Shown here: positions 8,407-16,948 of the stretch, piece after piece
How positions within the stretch are numbered: the stretch's first letter is position 1
Layout of the letters: every line of letters begins with the position of its first letter
Origin: Thermomonas sp.
GTDB taxonomy: Bacteria; Pseudomonadota; Gammaproteobacteria; Xanthomonadales; Xanthomonadaceae
NCBI RefSeq assembly: GCF_019104945.1
Contig: NZ_JAHRWW010000011.1
Location: 1-64,000 of the forward strand
Direction: 5' to 3'
Length of the DNA: 64,000 nt
Made by a program: the position numbers and the translations under genes
Notes under the pieces: model-generated
Seen by the model: only the letters and a program-made list of their open reading frames with translations
Database searches by the model: none
Told to the model about the DNA's origin: nothing

Positions 8407-9129
8407 TCAGCGCATCTGCTTGCAATCGAGCGGCTGTGCCGGGGCCAGTTTGGCCAGTGAATCACGCGCATCCGGCTGGGCGAGGCGCGCATCTAGCCAA
8501 AGCTGCGCGGCGCTGCCGCCAATCGGCTCAAGCTGTGCAGTAAATCCTTTACCTTTCAGTTCGGCCAAGCGGCGGCGCGCGCCTGCCTCGCTGCTAAACC
8601 GCCCAAGCGCAATGCTGTTGGCTTCAGCGCCATTATTCATGACGAACAAATCCTGCACGCCTGCGGTCTTCAAGCGCTCGGCCTGTGCTAGCGCCGCCTC
8701 GCGTGAGGCTTGTGCAGGTAAAAACACCTTCCAACTCCGCGCGGCAACCGCGGGCGTGCCGTGGGCATTGACGCGGCTGTCTGCGGCGAGCAGGGCTTGG
8801 CGAACGGAGGCGCGCGCACGTTCTTCACTAAACGGGCCAAAACGCAAGCAAATAGCGGCTACGGGGGGGGCTTCAGGTGCTGGCCCTGGTGTTGGTGGTT
8901 GCGCCGGTTCCGGTTCCGGTTCCGGTTCCAGTGTCGGCTCCGACTCATCCACAGGTACATCGACCTCTGCTGCAACCGTGCTTTTCTCTAATGGCGGCTC
9001 GCTAAGTAGGCGCAACGTGGGGGCGTGCAACGCGTCTTGGCGCGGCGCGTGTGTTGGCTGAAACACCCACCACCCCGCAGCGCCGAGGTTGAGTGCAAGC
9101 AATATGACGATGGCTGAGCGCACTAGCAT
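8407..9129 (-). CDS. SPOR-domain membrane protein
   Basis: A 240-residue protein. Residues 5-25 form one hydrophobic segment (signal anchor). A low-complexity linker follows with an EP repeat (LEPEPEPEPAQPP, residues about 66-78) and many prolines. The C-terminal part has two SPOR-like stretches, around residues 94-160 (ICLRFGPFSEERARAS) and 164-205 (NNGAEANSIALGRFSSEAGARRRLAELKGKGF). SPOR domains bind denuded peptidoglycan glycans at the division site. The gene follows coaX with a 9-bp gap in the birA-coaX operon. A run of eight C (8863-8870 on the opposite strand) and a 6-bp tandem repeat lie in the linker. Confidence 0.85.
   Translation of the reverse strand: MLVRSAIVILLALNLGAAGWWVFQPTHAPRQDALHAPTLRLLSEPPLEKSTVAAEVDVPVDESEPTLEPEPEPEPAQPPTPGPAPEAPPVAAICLRFGPFSEERARASVRQALLAADSRVNAHGTPAVAARSWKVFLPAQASREAALAQAERLKTAGVQDLFVMNNGAEANSIALGRFSSEAGARRRLAELKGKGFTAQLEPIGGSAAQLWLDARLAQPDARDSLAKLAPAQPLDCKQMR
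8904..8927. repeat. Four-copy 6-bp tandem repeat
   Basis: CCGGTT is repeated four times without interruption and encodes the Glu-Pro repeats of the SPOR protein linker on the minus strand. Being a multiple of three, copy changes would keep the frame and only alter linker length. Confidence 0.9.
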
Positions 9130-9138
9130 CGCGTCAGT

Positions 9139-9858
9139 TTATGCCATCCGCAGCGCATGCCAATGCACTAACCCGTGCAATACGGCATCCGGCACCCAAC
9201 GATGCTCAGCCAGATGCGGGCGCAGAGACTCCGCCCCACCGCCATGCAGCACCAGCTGTGGAGTGCTGCCCAGCAGCGCCGTCGCGGCCTGCAAGCTGCG
9301 TTCTATCAAGGCGAGTGCAGCCCCCTCGCAGCCCGACGCCAGCGCGTGGTCGGTATCGTCGGCAAATTCAGCGTAGCACCCTCCCGTTTCCGGCAACTGC
9401 GCGGCGCGTTGGTGCAGGCTTTCACGCATGAGCTGTGGTGATGGCGCGATGCGCCCACCGCGGTGCATGCCACTGATATCCACTAGATCAATGGTCAGCG
9501 CCGTACCTACGCCCACCCAGAGTGTCGCTCCTTGGCCGCACGCACCCAGCATCGCCAAAAAGCGATCCACTCCGAGATGTTCGGGGTTTGCATACGCAAT
9601 CTGCAACGCCCCCAATGTGCACTCGGTGCGCACACGATGAACCCGCTGAAAGCGTGCGCTCAGCGCATCGAAAAGCGCCACCCTGCGCGCCTCCGAGGCC
9701 ACGCTCGCCACGCAGGCCACCTCGCCTTCGGGCAGTACACGCAGCCACGCTTCGGCGTTGTCGTGGGCCATGGCCTGCACTGCGCCCAGCCGTTCACCAT
9801 CTAATAACGGCGCGCACTTGAGGCGCGTATTGCCAAGGTCAAATAGCCAGGTCGTCAT
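9139..9858 (-). CDS. coaX: Type III pantothenate kinase
   Basis: A 239-residue ASKHA-fold kinase that phosphorylates pantothenate, the first step of coenzyme A synthesis. Motifs: FDLGNTRLKCA (residues 5-15, phosphate 1), NPEHLGVDRFLAMLGA (around 91-106) with the catalytic aspartate, and WVGVGTALTIDLVD (phosphate 2). The PxxLGxDR motif is diagnostic of CoaX rather than CoaA. The ATG overlaps the birA stop by ATGA. It is the only pantothenate kinase gene in the window and replaces coaA in the birA context. Confidence 0.94.
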   Translation of the reverse strand: MTTWLFDLGNTRLKCAPLLDGERLGAVQAMAHDNAEAWLRVLPEGEVACVASVASEARRVALFDALSARFQRVHRVRTECTLGALQIAYANPEHLGVDRFLAMLGACGQGATLWVGVGTALTIDLVDISGMHRGGRIAPSPQLMRESLHQRAAQLPETGGCYAEFADDTDHALASGCEGAALALIERSLQAATALLGSTPQLVLHGGGAESLRPHLAEHRWVPDAVLHGLVHWHALRMA

Positions 9859-10868
9859 CGCGCCGCCTTTTCATTTTTTGCACAGCGCACGCTGATATCC
9901 CCCGCGTGCACCAGTCGTTCGACGCCTTCACTATCGCGCACCCGCAGCGCGCCATCTTCGGCAATCCCAAGCGCCTGCGCCTGCCATACGCCGCTGGCGG
10001 CGTGCACATCGAGCATGCGCCCGGCCAGCGCATCTAAGACCGCATAGCGCGGCAGAAACGGCGCAAGCCCTTGCTGGTCGAAGAGGTCAAGCGCCGGGAC
10101 GGCATGATCAAGCAGTGTTGCGACCAGTGCATTGCGCGAACGTGGCGCAGGCAGTAGCGCGGCCAACTCACTCCACGCTTGGTCGATGTCTTCGGCTGCG
10201 TTTGGCGGCATCGCCACATTGAGCCCAAGCCCAATCACTGCGCGGCTATTGCCCGCGATTTCACCACCGCCTTCAATCAACAATCCACCCAATTTACTAA
10301 GCCCGTCTGCGCTGACGACCACCAAATCATTGGGCCATTTCAGTTGCGCCCGATCCACACCCAGTGCGCGCAGCGCTTCGCAAGCGGCAACGCCTATCGC
10401 CAAACTCAACCCACCTAAGCGCGCCAAGCCGCCGTCAAAACTACGCGCCAATGAAAGATAAAGATGCGCCGCCAGCGGCGATACCCAGTTGCGCCCACGC
10501 CGCCCGCGCCCTGCGGTTTGCCGTTCGGCAAGTAGCACCGCGCAGCCGCGCGACGGAACCGCGCGCCGCAGTAGTTCGCTATTGGTGGAGTCAACCGACC
10601 ACAGCACATCCAAGGACGCTATTTGTGCGCCCGCTGGCGCTGACAACTGCGCTTGAATCGCGGAGACATTCAATAGATCTAACGACTGCGCCAAACGATA
10701 GCCGCGCCCGGCAACAGCCTCGATTGCAACCCCGGCCTGCCGCAACTGTTCAATCCGCTTCCATACCGCCGCGCGGGTTAAACCTTCTTCCTGCGCCAAC
10801 GCATCGCCGTTTACCGGGCCAGCCGCAAGCCGCTGCAGCAGCGCGCGCTCATACTCTTTTTGGCTCAT
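9855..10868 (-). CDS. birA: Biotin-protein ligase / biotin operon repressor
   Basis: A 337-residue bifunctional protein. Residues 1-60 form a winged helix (LAAGPVNGDALAQEEGLTRAAVWKRIEQLR). The ligase domain has SVDSTNSELLRR, the biotin-binding GRGRRGRNWVSP loop (around residues 109-120), LKWPNDLVV and GLLIEGGGE. It activates biotin to biotinyl-AMP and attaches it to acetyl-CoA carboxylase; with the HTH domain it probably represses biotin genes too. I chose the ATG at 10868 because it overlaps the plsY stop (ATGA). The stop overlaps the coaX start in the same way, so plsY-birA-coaX are translationally coupled. Confidence 0.95.
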   Translation of the reverse strand: MSQKEYERALLQRLAAGPVNGDALAQEEGLTRAAVWKRIEQLRQAGVAIEAVAGRGYRLAQSLDLLNVSAIQAQLSAPAGAQIASLDVLWSVDSTNSELLRRAVPSRGCAVLLAERQTAGRGRRGRNWVSPLAAHLYLSLARSFDGGLARLGGLSLAIGVAACEALRALGVDRAQLKWPNDLVVVSADGLSKLGGLLIEGGGEIAGNSRAVIGLGLNVAMPPNAAEDIDQAWSELAALLPAPRSRNALVATLLDHAVPALDLFDQQGLAPFLPRYAVLDALAGRMLDVHAASGVWQAQALGIAEDGALRVRDSEGVERLVHAGDISVRCAKNEKAAR

Positions 10869-11485
10869 GATCGAGAAGACCAGCGATGCCACAGCCGCGC
10901 TTTTTCAAAACGCGATTCACAGCCTTGCCGCAGCCGCTGCAAATTCGAGCGATGGGTGAACACAAGGTATAGCGCAATACCCACTGCGAATACGGTGTGC
11001 GCAAGATCGGCTTGCGTCACCAGCGCCCACAGCGGAAGCGCAAGCGCCGCCAGCACGGTTGCCAGCCCCACATAACCGGTGAGCGTGAGGGTAAACAGCC
11101 ACACCGCCAGCAGCGGCAGCACCGCCAACGGCCACAGTATCAGCAGCCCACCCACCGCCGTTGCGGCGCCCTTACCACCGCGAAACCCATGCCATAGCGG
11201 CCATACGTGCCCCACTACCGCAAGCGCGGCGGCGGCAAGTGCCCAACCTGGCACCCAGCGCAGCGCCAGCCATGCGGCCAGTGCGCCCTTGCCGATATCA
11301 ATCACCACCACACCCAGCGCAAAGCTCAGCCCCTGCGTGCGAAACGCATTGGTGCCGCCCGCGTTTCCGCTCCCCTGTGTGCGCACATCGACACCGCGCC
11401 AACGCCCAAGCAGCAGGCTGCCGGAAACCGAGCCGAGCAGATACGCCGTGAGCAGTGTCGCGATTGGAAGCAGAAGCACATTCAT
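10865..11485 (-). CDS. plsY: Glycerol-3-phosphate acyltransferase (acyl-phosphate dependent)
   Basis: About 206 residues, an inner-membrane enzyme with five to six helices that acylates sn-1 of glycerol 3-phosphate from acyl-phosphate. Motifs: GSVSGSLLLGRWRGVDVRTQGSGNAGGTNAFRTQG (SGN and GxTN block, residues about 18-52), DIGKGALAAWLA and WHGFRGGKGAATAVGG. An alternative start four codons upstream (11497) is possible; neither has a good ribosome-binding site. The C-terminus couples into birA by ATGA. It supplies the step after GpsA (1.6-2.6 kb). Immediately upstream lies the decayed DegV gene. Confidence 0.93.
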   Translation of the reverse strand: MNVLLLPIATLLTAYLLGSVSGSLLLGRWRGVDVRTQGSGNAGGTNAFRTQGLSFALGVVVIDIGKGALAAWLALRWVPGWALAAAALAVVGHVWPLWHGFRGGKGAATAVGGLLILWPLAVLPLLAVWLFTLTLTGYVGLATVLAALALPLWALVTQADLAHTVFAVGIALYLVFTHRSNLQRLRQGCESRFEKARLWHRWSSRS

Positions 11486-11557
11486 AGGTGGCATCATACT
11501 TGGCTCAGAAAAAGGCGATAAGCCACTTGGGTCAATCGCACGGCGAGGGCTGCAGCC

Positions 11558-12950
11558 CTACCACCAATGTGCCGCGCCCTGCGTGCGCACCAATGGCGCG
11601 GCCCAGCGCGGAATGCGCCCGCCCCGCACGGCGTGCGAAATATCGCGCGCCATGGCCAGGGTATGGGTCAGCGGCCGTAACCTCTCGAGCTCTGCCGCGA
11701 TCGCTTCCGCATCGGCACCTGCCTGCGCCAATTCACCCGCCCGCCACGCCAGCAGCGCCTGCCCCACCGTGACATGGCCACTGTCCACGCACAACATGGG
11801 TTTGCGCTGCCCACGTGCTGCGCTTTCTCCCGATTGCAGCGTGCCAGACAGCGGCCGCGACAAGCCCACATATACGCCCGCAGGCTGATACCCAAGCACA
11901 TGCTCGAACACGCGCCGAAAATCACCTGGCGGCGGCTGGCTGGTCTGCGGCAGTTTGGCACTTTGCGCCATGCGCCGATAAAACTCCGCTGCGGTAAGCC
12001 CCAGCCGTTCCAGATAATCGCGTTCGTCCAAACTGACCCGCACCGGCACTACGTGTATGCCAAAGCGCTCTGCAAGTTCCGCTGGCAAATCGGACGCGCT
12101 ATCGGTGATCACCGCCACCTGCGCTGGGCACTCTGCGCTGCGCTGTTGCAGCACCATATCGTCGGCCTTCATCGCATCCACCTGGCCCAGCTCGGCGCAG
12201 GCATCGAATAGCTGCTGCGGCTGGCCGATATGGCCATGCACGCGCACGCGGCTGGCGCTTCCCGCCACCACTAGTGAATCCACACCTAGCGCTAGTAGGT
12301 GGTCGCGCAAAATTTGCCGCGGGATATCGTCTCCGCTGATCAAACACTCTGTGCAATAGCGCCGTGTCGGGTCCACGTCTTGATGCATATGCGTGAGCGT
12401 TTCGCCAGCTTGCGTCGCCGCGGTAGTACGCCGACGCAGCGCACCCACGCCACGTTCCAAATACTCGGCCATTCCCTCGAGCCAATCCACAAACCCGCGC
12501 GCGCTGTAGTGCTGCCGAAAAGGCTTCACGCAGGGAGGTGGCGCCGTGTTGTGCTTCGGCCTCAAGCTGCGCCGCAAAAGCCGTAATGACGCTCAATATT
12601 GTGCCTTCCACCGGCTTGGCCAAGGCGGCGCGGGCGCTGTCTGCGCCACGTCGAACGGCGACCGCCAACGCGTTGACATCCAATATCGGCAGCGCCTGCG
12701 CCTGCTCACCCGCGCCCATTAAAAACTGCGCCATGATCGCGCCGGAGTTACCGCGCGCGCCGTGTAGCAAAGACCCTAATGTTGAAGCCAGATTGCTGCC
12801 GGTATCGCCATCGGGTACGGGAAATACATTGATCCTGTTGAGCTCGTCGCGAGCGGCAATGACCCGATCGATCCCGGCAATCAATGCACGCCGCAGCGTG
12901 GCGGCGGTTAAAGGGGGCGAGGCAGGGGCAAGTATTGGGGTTGTTTCCAT
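11558..12950 (-). pseudogene. Decayed DAK2-DegV fusion gene
   Basis: The N-terminal frame (from ATG 12950) encodes a DAK2 start: RINVFPVPDGDTGSNLASTLGSLL then HGARGNSGAIMAQFLMG. About 25 residues normally found between these two motifs are missing, in frame. Near 12494-12508 homology switches to another frame, which continues as GFVDWLEGMAEYLERG and then a DegV domain (AVITDSASDLPAELAERFGIHVVPV, VYVGLSRPLSGTLQSGE, VDSGHVTVGQALL). The segment that usually carries VVDAG before GFVDWLEG is gone. The DegV part stops at VRGGRIPRWAAPLVRTQG, well short of the normal end, just before plsY. Full fusions of this family bind fatty acids and phosphorylate them with FakA/FakB-like logic. Three independent lesions make a functional product unlikely. 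A sequencing error could explain one lesion but not all. Confidence 0.82.
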
Positions 12951-13078
12951 ACGCCCCAGTGTGCCTGCGCATTCATCTTTTTACCTGCTGCGGCGCAGCA
13001 CCTTTCGCCCAAATTCACTGCTATAGTCGGGGGACGAAGCGCGCGCCGCGGGCTTCATTTCCGGTTTGGTGACCCCCT

Positions 13079-13390
13079 ATGCGCCCTCTTTCGACGCGTC
13101 AGTTGTTGCTCTGCCTTGCCCTCGCCGCTGCCTTTGGGCACGCGAGTGCTGCTGAAGTGCGGCACAACACGTCTAACGAAAGTGCGCCGCAGCCAGAAGC
13201 CGCAAACGCCACACAAAACGATCGTTTCGACGATGCCGATATCGACGGTGCGGTGGCATCAATGCATTCCACCCAGCGTGCCACGCCAAAGCCCAAAGCC
13301 AGTACCAGCAGCGCCCCGGCGCATACTGCAGGCGATAGTCGCACGCTACCCGCACGCTTCCACAGCTTCCTACCAGGAATGTTCCGCTAA
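13079..13390 (+). CDS. Small secreted protein, unknown
   Basis: A 103-residue protein with a clear signal peptide (residues 1-25, ending ASA-AEV). The mature part is polar and low in complexity (Thr/Ser/Ala/Pro/Lys), with no recognised domain. A TATAGT at 13022-13027 may be the -10 box. The stop overlaps the end of the convergent histidine-kinase gene by four bases. The signal peptide and isolated promoter make it a plausible real gene; its function is unknown. Confidence 0.6.
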   Translation: MRPLSTRQLLLCLALAAAFGHASAAEVRHNTSNESAPQPEAANATQNDRFDDADIDGAVASMHSTQRATPKPKASTSSAPAHTAGDSRTLPARFHSFLPGMFR

Positions 13391-14832
13391 AACCCGCCGG
13401 GTAGGGTCACTTCAAACTTCGCACCACCCAGTTCCTGCGAATGCCCCACGTGCAGTTCGCCGCGGTAGCTTTTGATGATGTCCTGCACGATCGACATGCC
13501 GATGCCGTGGCCTTGCACGCGCTCATCGCCGCGCACACCACGTTGCAGCACATAAGCGATGCGCTCGTCGGCAATGCCAGGGCCATCGTCTTCCACAGTA
13601 ATACTGACCCCGGCACGGCGGCCGATCACCTGCTCGCCTTCGGCCACAGTCAATAGCACCCGCGACTTGGCCCATTTGAACGCGTTTTCTAACAGGTTGC
13701 CTAAAAGCTCTTGCAGGTCGCCGGTTTCACCGTGGAAACGCGCCTGCGCGGCGATTTCAAATTCGCACAGCACGCCTTTGCTGGAATACACCTTCTCCAG
13801 CCCCACCACGATTTGTTCGGCCTGCGGCTCGATCTCGATCGGTGCGGCAAACAGCTGATGCCCGGAGCGCGCGGCGCGCGCCAGTTGGTAGGACACCAGA
13901 TCGTTCATACGGCGCAGCTGCGCATCCACTTCTTCGCGTAGTTCGGCCTCGCCGGTATCGCTATCGAGGCGCGAGCGCAGCACGGCCAGCGGCGTTTTCA
14001 AACTATGCGCAAGATCAGCCAGCGTATTGCGCTGGCGTTCGAGATTCTCGCGCTCACTCTGAATAAACGCGTTGATACTTTCTGTGAGCGGCTCGAGCTC
14101 GCGCGGGTGCGCTTCGCTCATGCCCGCAGCGGTGCCGGTCTGCACGCGCTTGAGCTCGTCGATCACCACGCCCAGCGGACGCAAGCTCCAGCGCAGAATG
14201 AACATTTGCAGCAGCAGCAACACCACGCCCGCACCGCCCAAATAGCGCCACAGCGCGGCGCGGAATGCGGCGACCTGCCGCCCCAATGCGGTGCTGTCTT
14301 GCAAAACATAAACGGTGTAAGGCACTTCGTGCTCGTCTTCGCTGAGCATCAGGCCGTAGCCAAAGCGGTAGGCCTGACCTTCCGCGCCGCTAATCTGGCG
14401 AATCTTGAGCGGGCCTTCAAACACCTGCTGCCCCGGCTCCAGCATTTTGCCAATGGGCAGGTCTGGGCCTTGGGTCGATTCGGAATCCCAGCGGCTATGC
14501 TCCATCACGATCTGCGCATACAGGCCACTACCGGGCCGCTTGAAGCGCGGATCTGGTGGATCCCAAGGCGGAATCACGTTGCCTTCGCGATCGAAATCGC
14601 TATTGGCATAGGCCAGCGCAAAGCTGTGCAAACGCTCACGCATCCCACTTTGCGCGGTGCTTTGGAACGCACGATCCAGCGCTAGGCCGGCCAGCGCAAG
14701 AAACGCCACAAGGCCCAAGCTGGCCGCCCACATCTGCCGCGAACGCAGCGAACGCGGCTGGCCAAAGCGCAGCCGCCGGTCACGCGGCGCAACCGGGGCT
14801 TCGGCGTTGGGCTCAGCCGGGGTCATGGCCAA
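13387..14832 (-). CDS. PhoQ-like sensor histidine kinase
   Basis: A 481-residue inner-membrane kinase. One transmembrane helix lies near residues 34-54 and a second near 198-218, enclosing a periplasmic domain of about 140 residues. A HAMP-like linker follows. The H-box LADLAHSLKTPLAVLRS (around residues 270-286) carries the phospho-accepting histidine. N-box NLLENAFKWA, G1 VEDDGPGIADE and G2 GHGIGMSIV are intact. The linked response regulator and PepSY gene match the PhoP-PhoQ arrangement of Xanthomonadales. The signal sensed is unknown; PhoQ relatives sense Mg2+, acid or cationic peptides. It starts 16 bp after the regulator's stop. Confidence 0.9.
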   Translation of the reverse strand: MAMTPAEPNAEAPVAPRDRRLRFGQPRSLRSRQMWAASLGLVAFLALAGLALDRAFQSTAQSGMRERLHSFALAYANSDFDREGNVIPPWDPPDPRFKRPGSGLYAQIVMEHSRWDSESTQGPDLPIGKMLEPGQQVFEGPLKIRQISGAEGQAYRFGYGLMLSEDEHEVPYTVYVLQDSTALGRQVAAFRAALWRYLGGAGVVLLLLQMFILRWSLRPLGVVIDELKRVQTGTAAGMSEAHPRELEPLTESINAFIQSERENLERQRNTLADLAHSLKTPLAVLRSRLDSDTGEAELREEVDAQLRRMNDLVSYQLARAARSGHQLFAAPIEIEPQAEQIVVGLEKVYSSKGVLCEFEIAAQARFHGETGDLQELLGNLLENAFKWAKSRVLLTVAEGEQVIGRRAGVSITVEDDGPGIADERIAYVLQRGVRGDERVQGHGIGMSIVQDIIKSYRGELHVGHSQELGGAKFEVTLPGGF

Positions 14833-14847
14833 TCAATGGGCGAAGGA

Positions 14848-15531
14848 TCAGTCGCCGCTGCGTGCGATGGCAAAGCGATAGCCGCGCCCGCGCACGGTTT
14901 CGATTGGTTTTAGCTCGCCATCCGGGTCCAGCTTCTTGCGCAGACGGCCGATGAAGACTTCCAGCACGTTGGAATCGCGGTCGAAATCCTGTTGGTAGAT
15001 GTGCTCGGTGAGGTCGGCCTTGGAGACCAATTCGCCGGCATGCATCATCAGGTATTCCAGCACTTTGTATTCGTAGCTGGTGAGATCAACATTGCTGCCG
15101 CTCACGCTCACCGTTTGCGCGGCCAGATCCAGCATCACTGGACCGCATTCTAGGGTGGGCTTGCTCCATCCTGCGGCGCGCCGCACCAGTGCGTTGATGC
15201 GTGCCAGTAGCTCTTCCACATGGAATGGCTTGACCAAGTAATCGTCAGCACCCTGCTTCAAGCCATCGACTTTGTCTTGCCAGCTCGAACGCGCAGTAAG
15301 GATCAAGACCGGAAATTTTTTGCCGTCTTCGCGCAACGCGCGGATCAGCTCCATGCCGCTCATCTTGGGCAAGCCTAAATCGATAATGCCGACATCAAAC
15401 GGCACTTCGCGGCCCATATAGAGACCTTCCTCACCGTCTTGTGCGGCATCGACTGCATAGCCTTCGCGCTTCAAGCGCGCGGCGAGGGTTTCACGCAGTG
15501 GGGCTTCGTCTTCAACGAGCAAGATACGCAT
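14848..15531 (-). CDS. OmpR/PhoP-family response regulator
   Basis: A 227-residue regulator. The receiver domain (residues 1-115) has the acidic pair ED at 8-9, the phospho-acceptor aspartate in DLGLPKMSG near residue 51 and the conserved lysine in VKPF near 101. The C-terminal winged helix (residues 125-222) ends with VRGRGYRFA, as in PhoP/OmpR. The start at 15531 has a strong AAGGAG site; a longer frame upstream is not supported. It is flanked by a PepSY protein upstream and its kinase downstream, all one operon. Direct TCCTGAA repeats upstream of the operon are a likely autoregulatory site. Confidence 0.93.
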   Translation of the reverse strand: MRILLVEDEAPLRETLAARLKREGYAVDAAQDGEEGLYMGREVPFDVGIIDLGLPKMSGMELIRALREDGKKFPVLILTARSSWQDKVDGLKQGADDYLVKPFHVEELLARINALVRRAAGWSKPTLECGPVMLDLAAQTVSVSGSNVDLTSYEYKVLEYLMMHAGELVSKADLTEHIYQQDFDRDSNVLEVFIGRLRKKLDPDGELKPIETVRGRGYRFAIARSGD

Positions 15532-15580
15532 GGTCACTCCTTGGATGGCGGTAGAAGGGCGAGTACGCGCTCCCGCGCAC

Positions 15581-15916
15581 TCAGTCGTCGTTATCGCGTT
15601 GTGGCGGCCTTGGTGCACCGCGCGCCGGGTCTTGCATAAACACACGCACTCGGCCGTTGTTATCCACCACTTTCACCCGGTGCATGTCACGGCCGTCGTA
15701 CTGCACGCGTTCGGCCGAGAGCACTTCACCACGCGTATTACGCTCGGCGCGGCGCACAGAATCCGACAGGCTTCCCGCCATTCGTGGCGGTGGTGCCTCC
15801 CGTTGCTGTGGCGGTGGCGGCGGCGGTTGTTGCTGCGCCAACGCCGGTGCCGATAGCAATGCGGCCGGAAGAATAAAAGCAAACAGTTTTGAGCGAACGT
15901 GTAAGACTTTCAGCAT
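15581..15916 (-). CDS. PepSY-domain periplasmic protein
   Basis: A 111-residue precursor. The signal peptide covers residues 1-25 (FILPAALLSAPALA), followed by a poly-proline/glutamine stretch (QQQPPPPPPQQ), then a short PepSY-like domain (RGEVLSAERVQYDGRDMHRVKVVDNNGRVRVFMQDP). PepSY proteins act as extracytoplasmic modulators of peptidases or sensor kinases. It is the first gene of the regulator/kinase operon, 49 bp ahead of the response regulator, so it probably tunes the kinase. The start at 15916 was chosen because it begins the signal peptide. Confidence 0.82.
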   Translation of the reverse strand: MLKVLHVRSKLFAFILPAALLSAPALAQQQPPPPPPQQREAPPPRMAGSLSDSVRRAERNTRGEVLSAERVQYDGRDMHRVKVVDNNGRVRVFMQDPARGAPRPPQRDNDD

Positions 15917-15967
15917 GGCAGAACAAGGCACTTCAAAAACGACACTTGCATTCTTAGAAACACGGCG

Positions 15968-15992
15968 TGAACCCCTCCTGAAGTTTCCTGAA
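15968..15992 (-). promoter_or_regulatory. Candidate response-regulator operator (direct TTCAGGA repeats)
   Basis: On the minus strand TTCAGGA occurs twice at 10-bp spacing (15986-15992 and 15976-15982) and a third TTCA core lies 11 bp further (15968-15971). One-turn direct repeats are the binding geometry of OmpR/PhoP-family dimers. The site lies 50-75 bp upstream of the PepSY start. Confidence 0.5.
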
Positions 15993-16031
15993 CAGCATAC
16001 CGCTTCGTTCAGCTTCACGCCAAACCCCGCC

Positions 16032-16943
16032 TTAAAAAATTTCACCCACGCAGCAACGCAATGAGCCGCCCGCCGCTTCAATGGCGTCGAGCTCCACGCT
16101 GGCCACTTGAAACCCCGCCTGCTCTAGCGTGTTGCGATGCTTAGGCTGCAGCGCGCCCGACGCAGTTGCGCTCATCCAAACCACACTGTCGCTTACGGCA
16201 ATGCAATTGCCCACAAACGCCGCGTGCTCGGCCGCATTGCACAGTACCGCGTGCGGCGCGTACAGAGCGGCGATGCTTTCAGCTACCTGCGGGTTGGCAA
16301 ACCCTTCCGGACAGGCCACCACGGCGCGCCCCGCCAACACCGCCAAGATTACGTTGGTGTGGTACTCGCTGGGCGCAAGATCGAACATCAACGTAGCGCG
16401 CAGGCCGAAGGCTTGGTGCATCAACCGCGCCCCTTCTTCATCGCAACGCTCGGACAGGCCGCAATAGCCCACCCCACGTGCGCGGTCGATCACCAATGAG
16501 CCGGTGAGCTCGCAGGGGTGCGCTTGCGTGGAGAGTTGCGCTTCTTCATAGCCCAGCACCTGAGCGAAGAAATTTTTGATGTCGGTGCGCTCGGCTTCGC
16601 GCTGGCGCACTTCATGGCGCATCCGCCCCACGATGTAGCGGCCTGCTGCAGTGCCAAAGACGTTATTGGGAAACAATGCGTCCGGCGTATTTTCGCGCCC
16701 GGCAAAACAAATAGTGGGCACCACCTGCGACAGCGCGCGATGCAAATTACGGTGTTGCTGCGAGGCGCGCTGCGCATCAAAGGCCGTCGCTGCGGCCATA
16801 TAGGTATTGTCCTGCGCCGACTGTTCGGCCAGCTGAAACCCATCGGGCGCAATTAGGAATGCGGCGCGCGCGGTGGCAGGGCCAAAGTCGGTAGCCGTTT
16901 GTTGAAAAACAGAAGTAAACGCTTCGATATCACGGGTGATCAT
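16032..16943 (-). CDS. CtlX-like amidinotransferase/arginine deiminase superfamily protein
   Basis: About 303 residues from the ATG at 16943. The pentein fold signature is present: APDGFQLAEQSAQDN near the N-terminus, FPNNVFGTA with catalytic acidic context, the EYHTNV histidine motif (near residue 200), and GGSLRCCVGEIF at the C-terminus with the nucleophilic cysteine. This pattern is shared by the citrulline-utilisation hydrolase CtlX and dimethylarginine dimethylaminohydrolases, which act on guanidino or ureido groups. The exact substrate is not settled. It follows dusA by 5 bp on the same strand. A longer start at 16997 would overlap dusA. Confidence 0.82.
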   Translation of the reverse strand: MITRDIEAFTSVFQQTATDFGPATARAAFLIAPDGFQLAEQSAQDNTYMAAATAFDAQRASQQHRNLHRALSQVVPTICFAGRENTPDALFPNNVFGTAAGRYIVGRMRHEVRQREAERTDIKNFFAQVLGYEEAQLSTQAHPCELTGSLVIDRARGVGYCGLSERCDEEGARLMHQAFGLRATLMFDLAPSEYHTNVILAVLAGRAVVACPEGFANPQVAESIAALYAPHAVLCNAAEHAAFVGNCIAVSDSVVWMSATASGALQPKHRNTLEQAGFQVASVELDAIEAAGGSLRCCVGEIF

Positions 16944-16948
16944 AGGGG

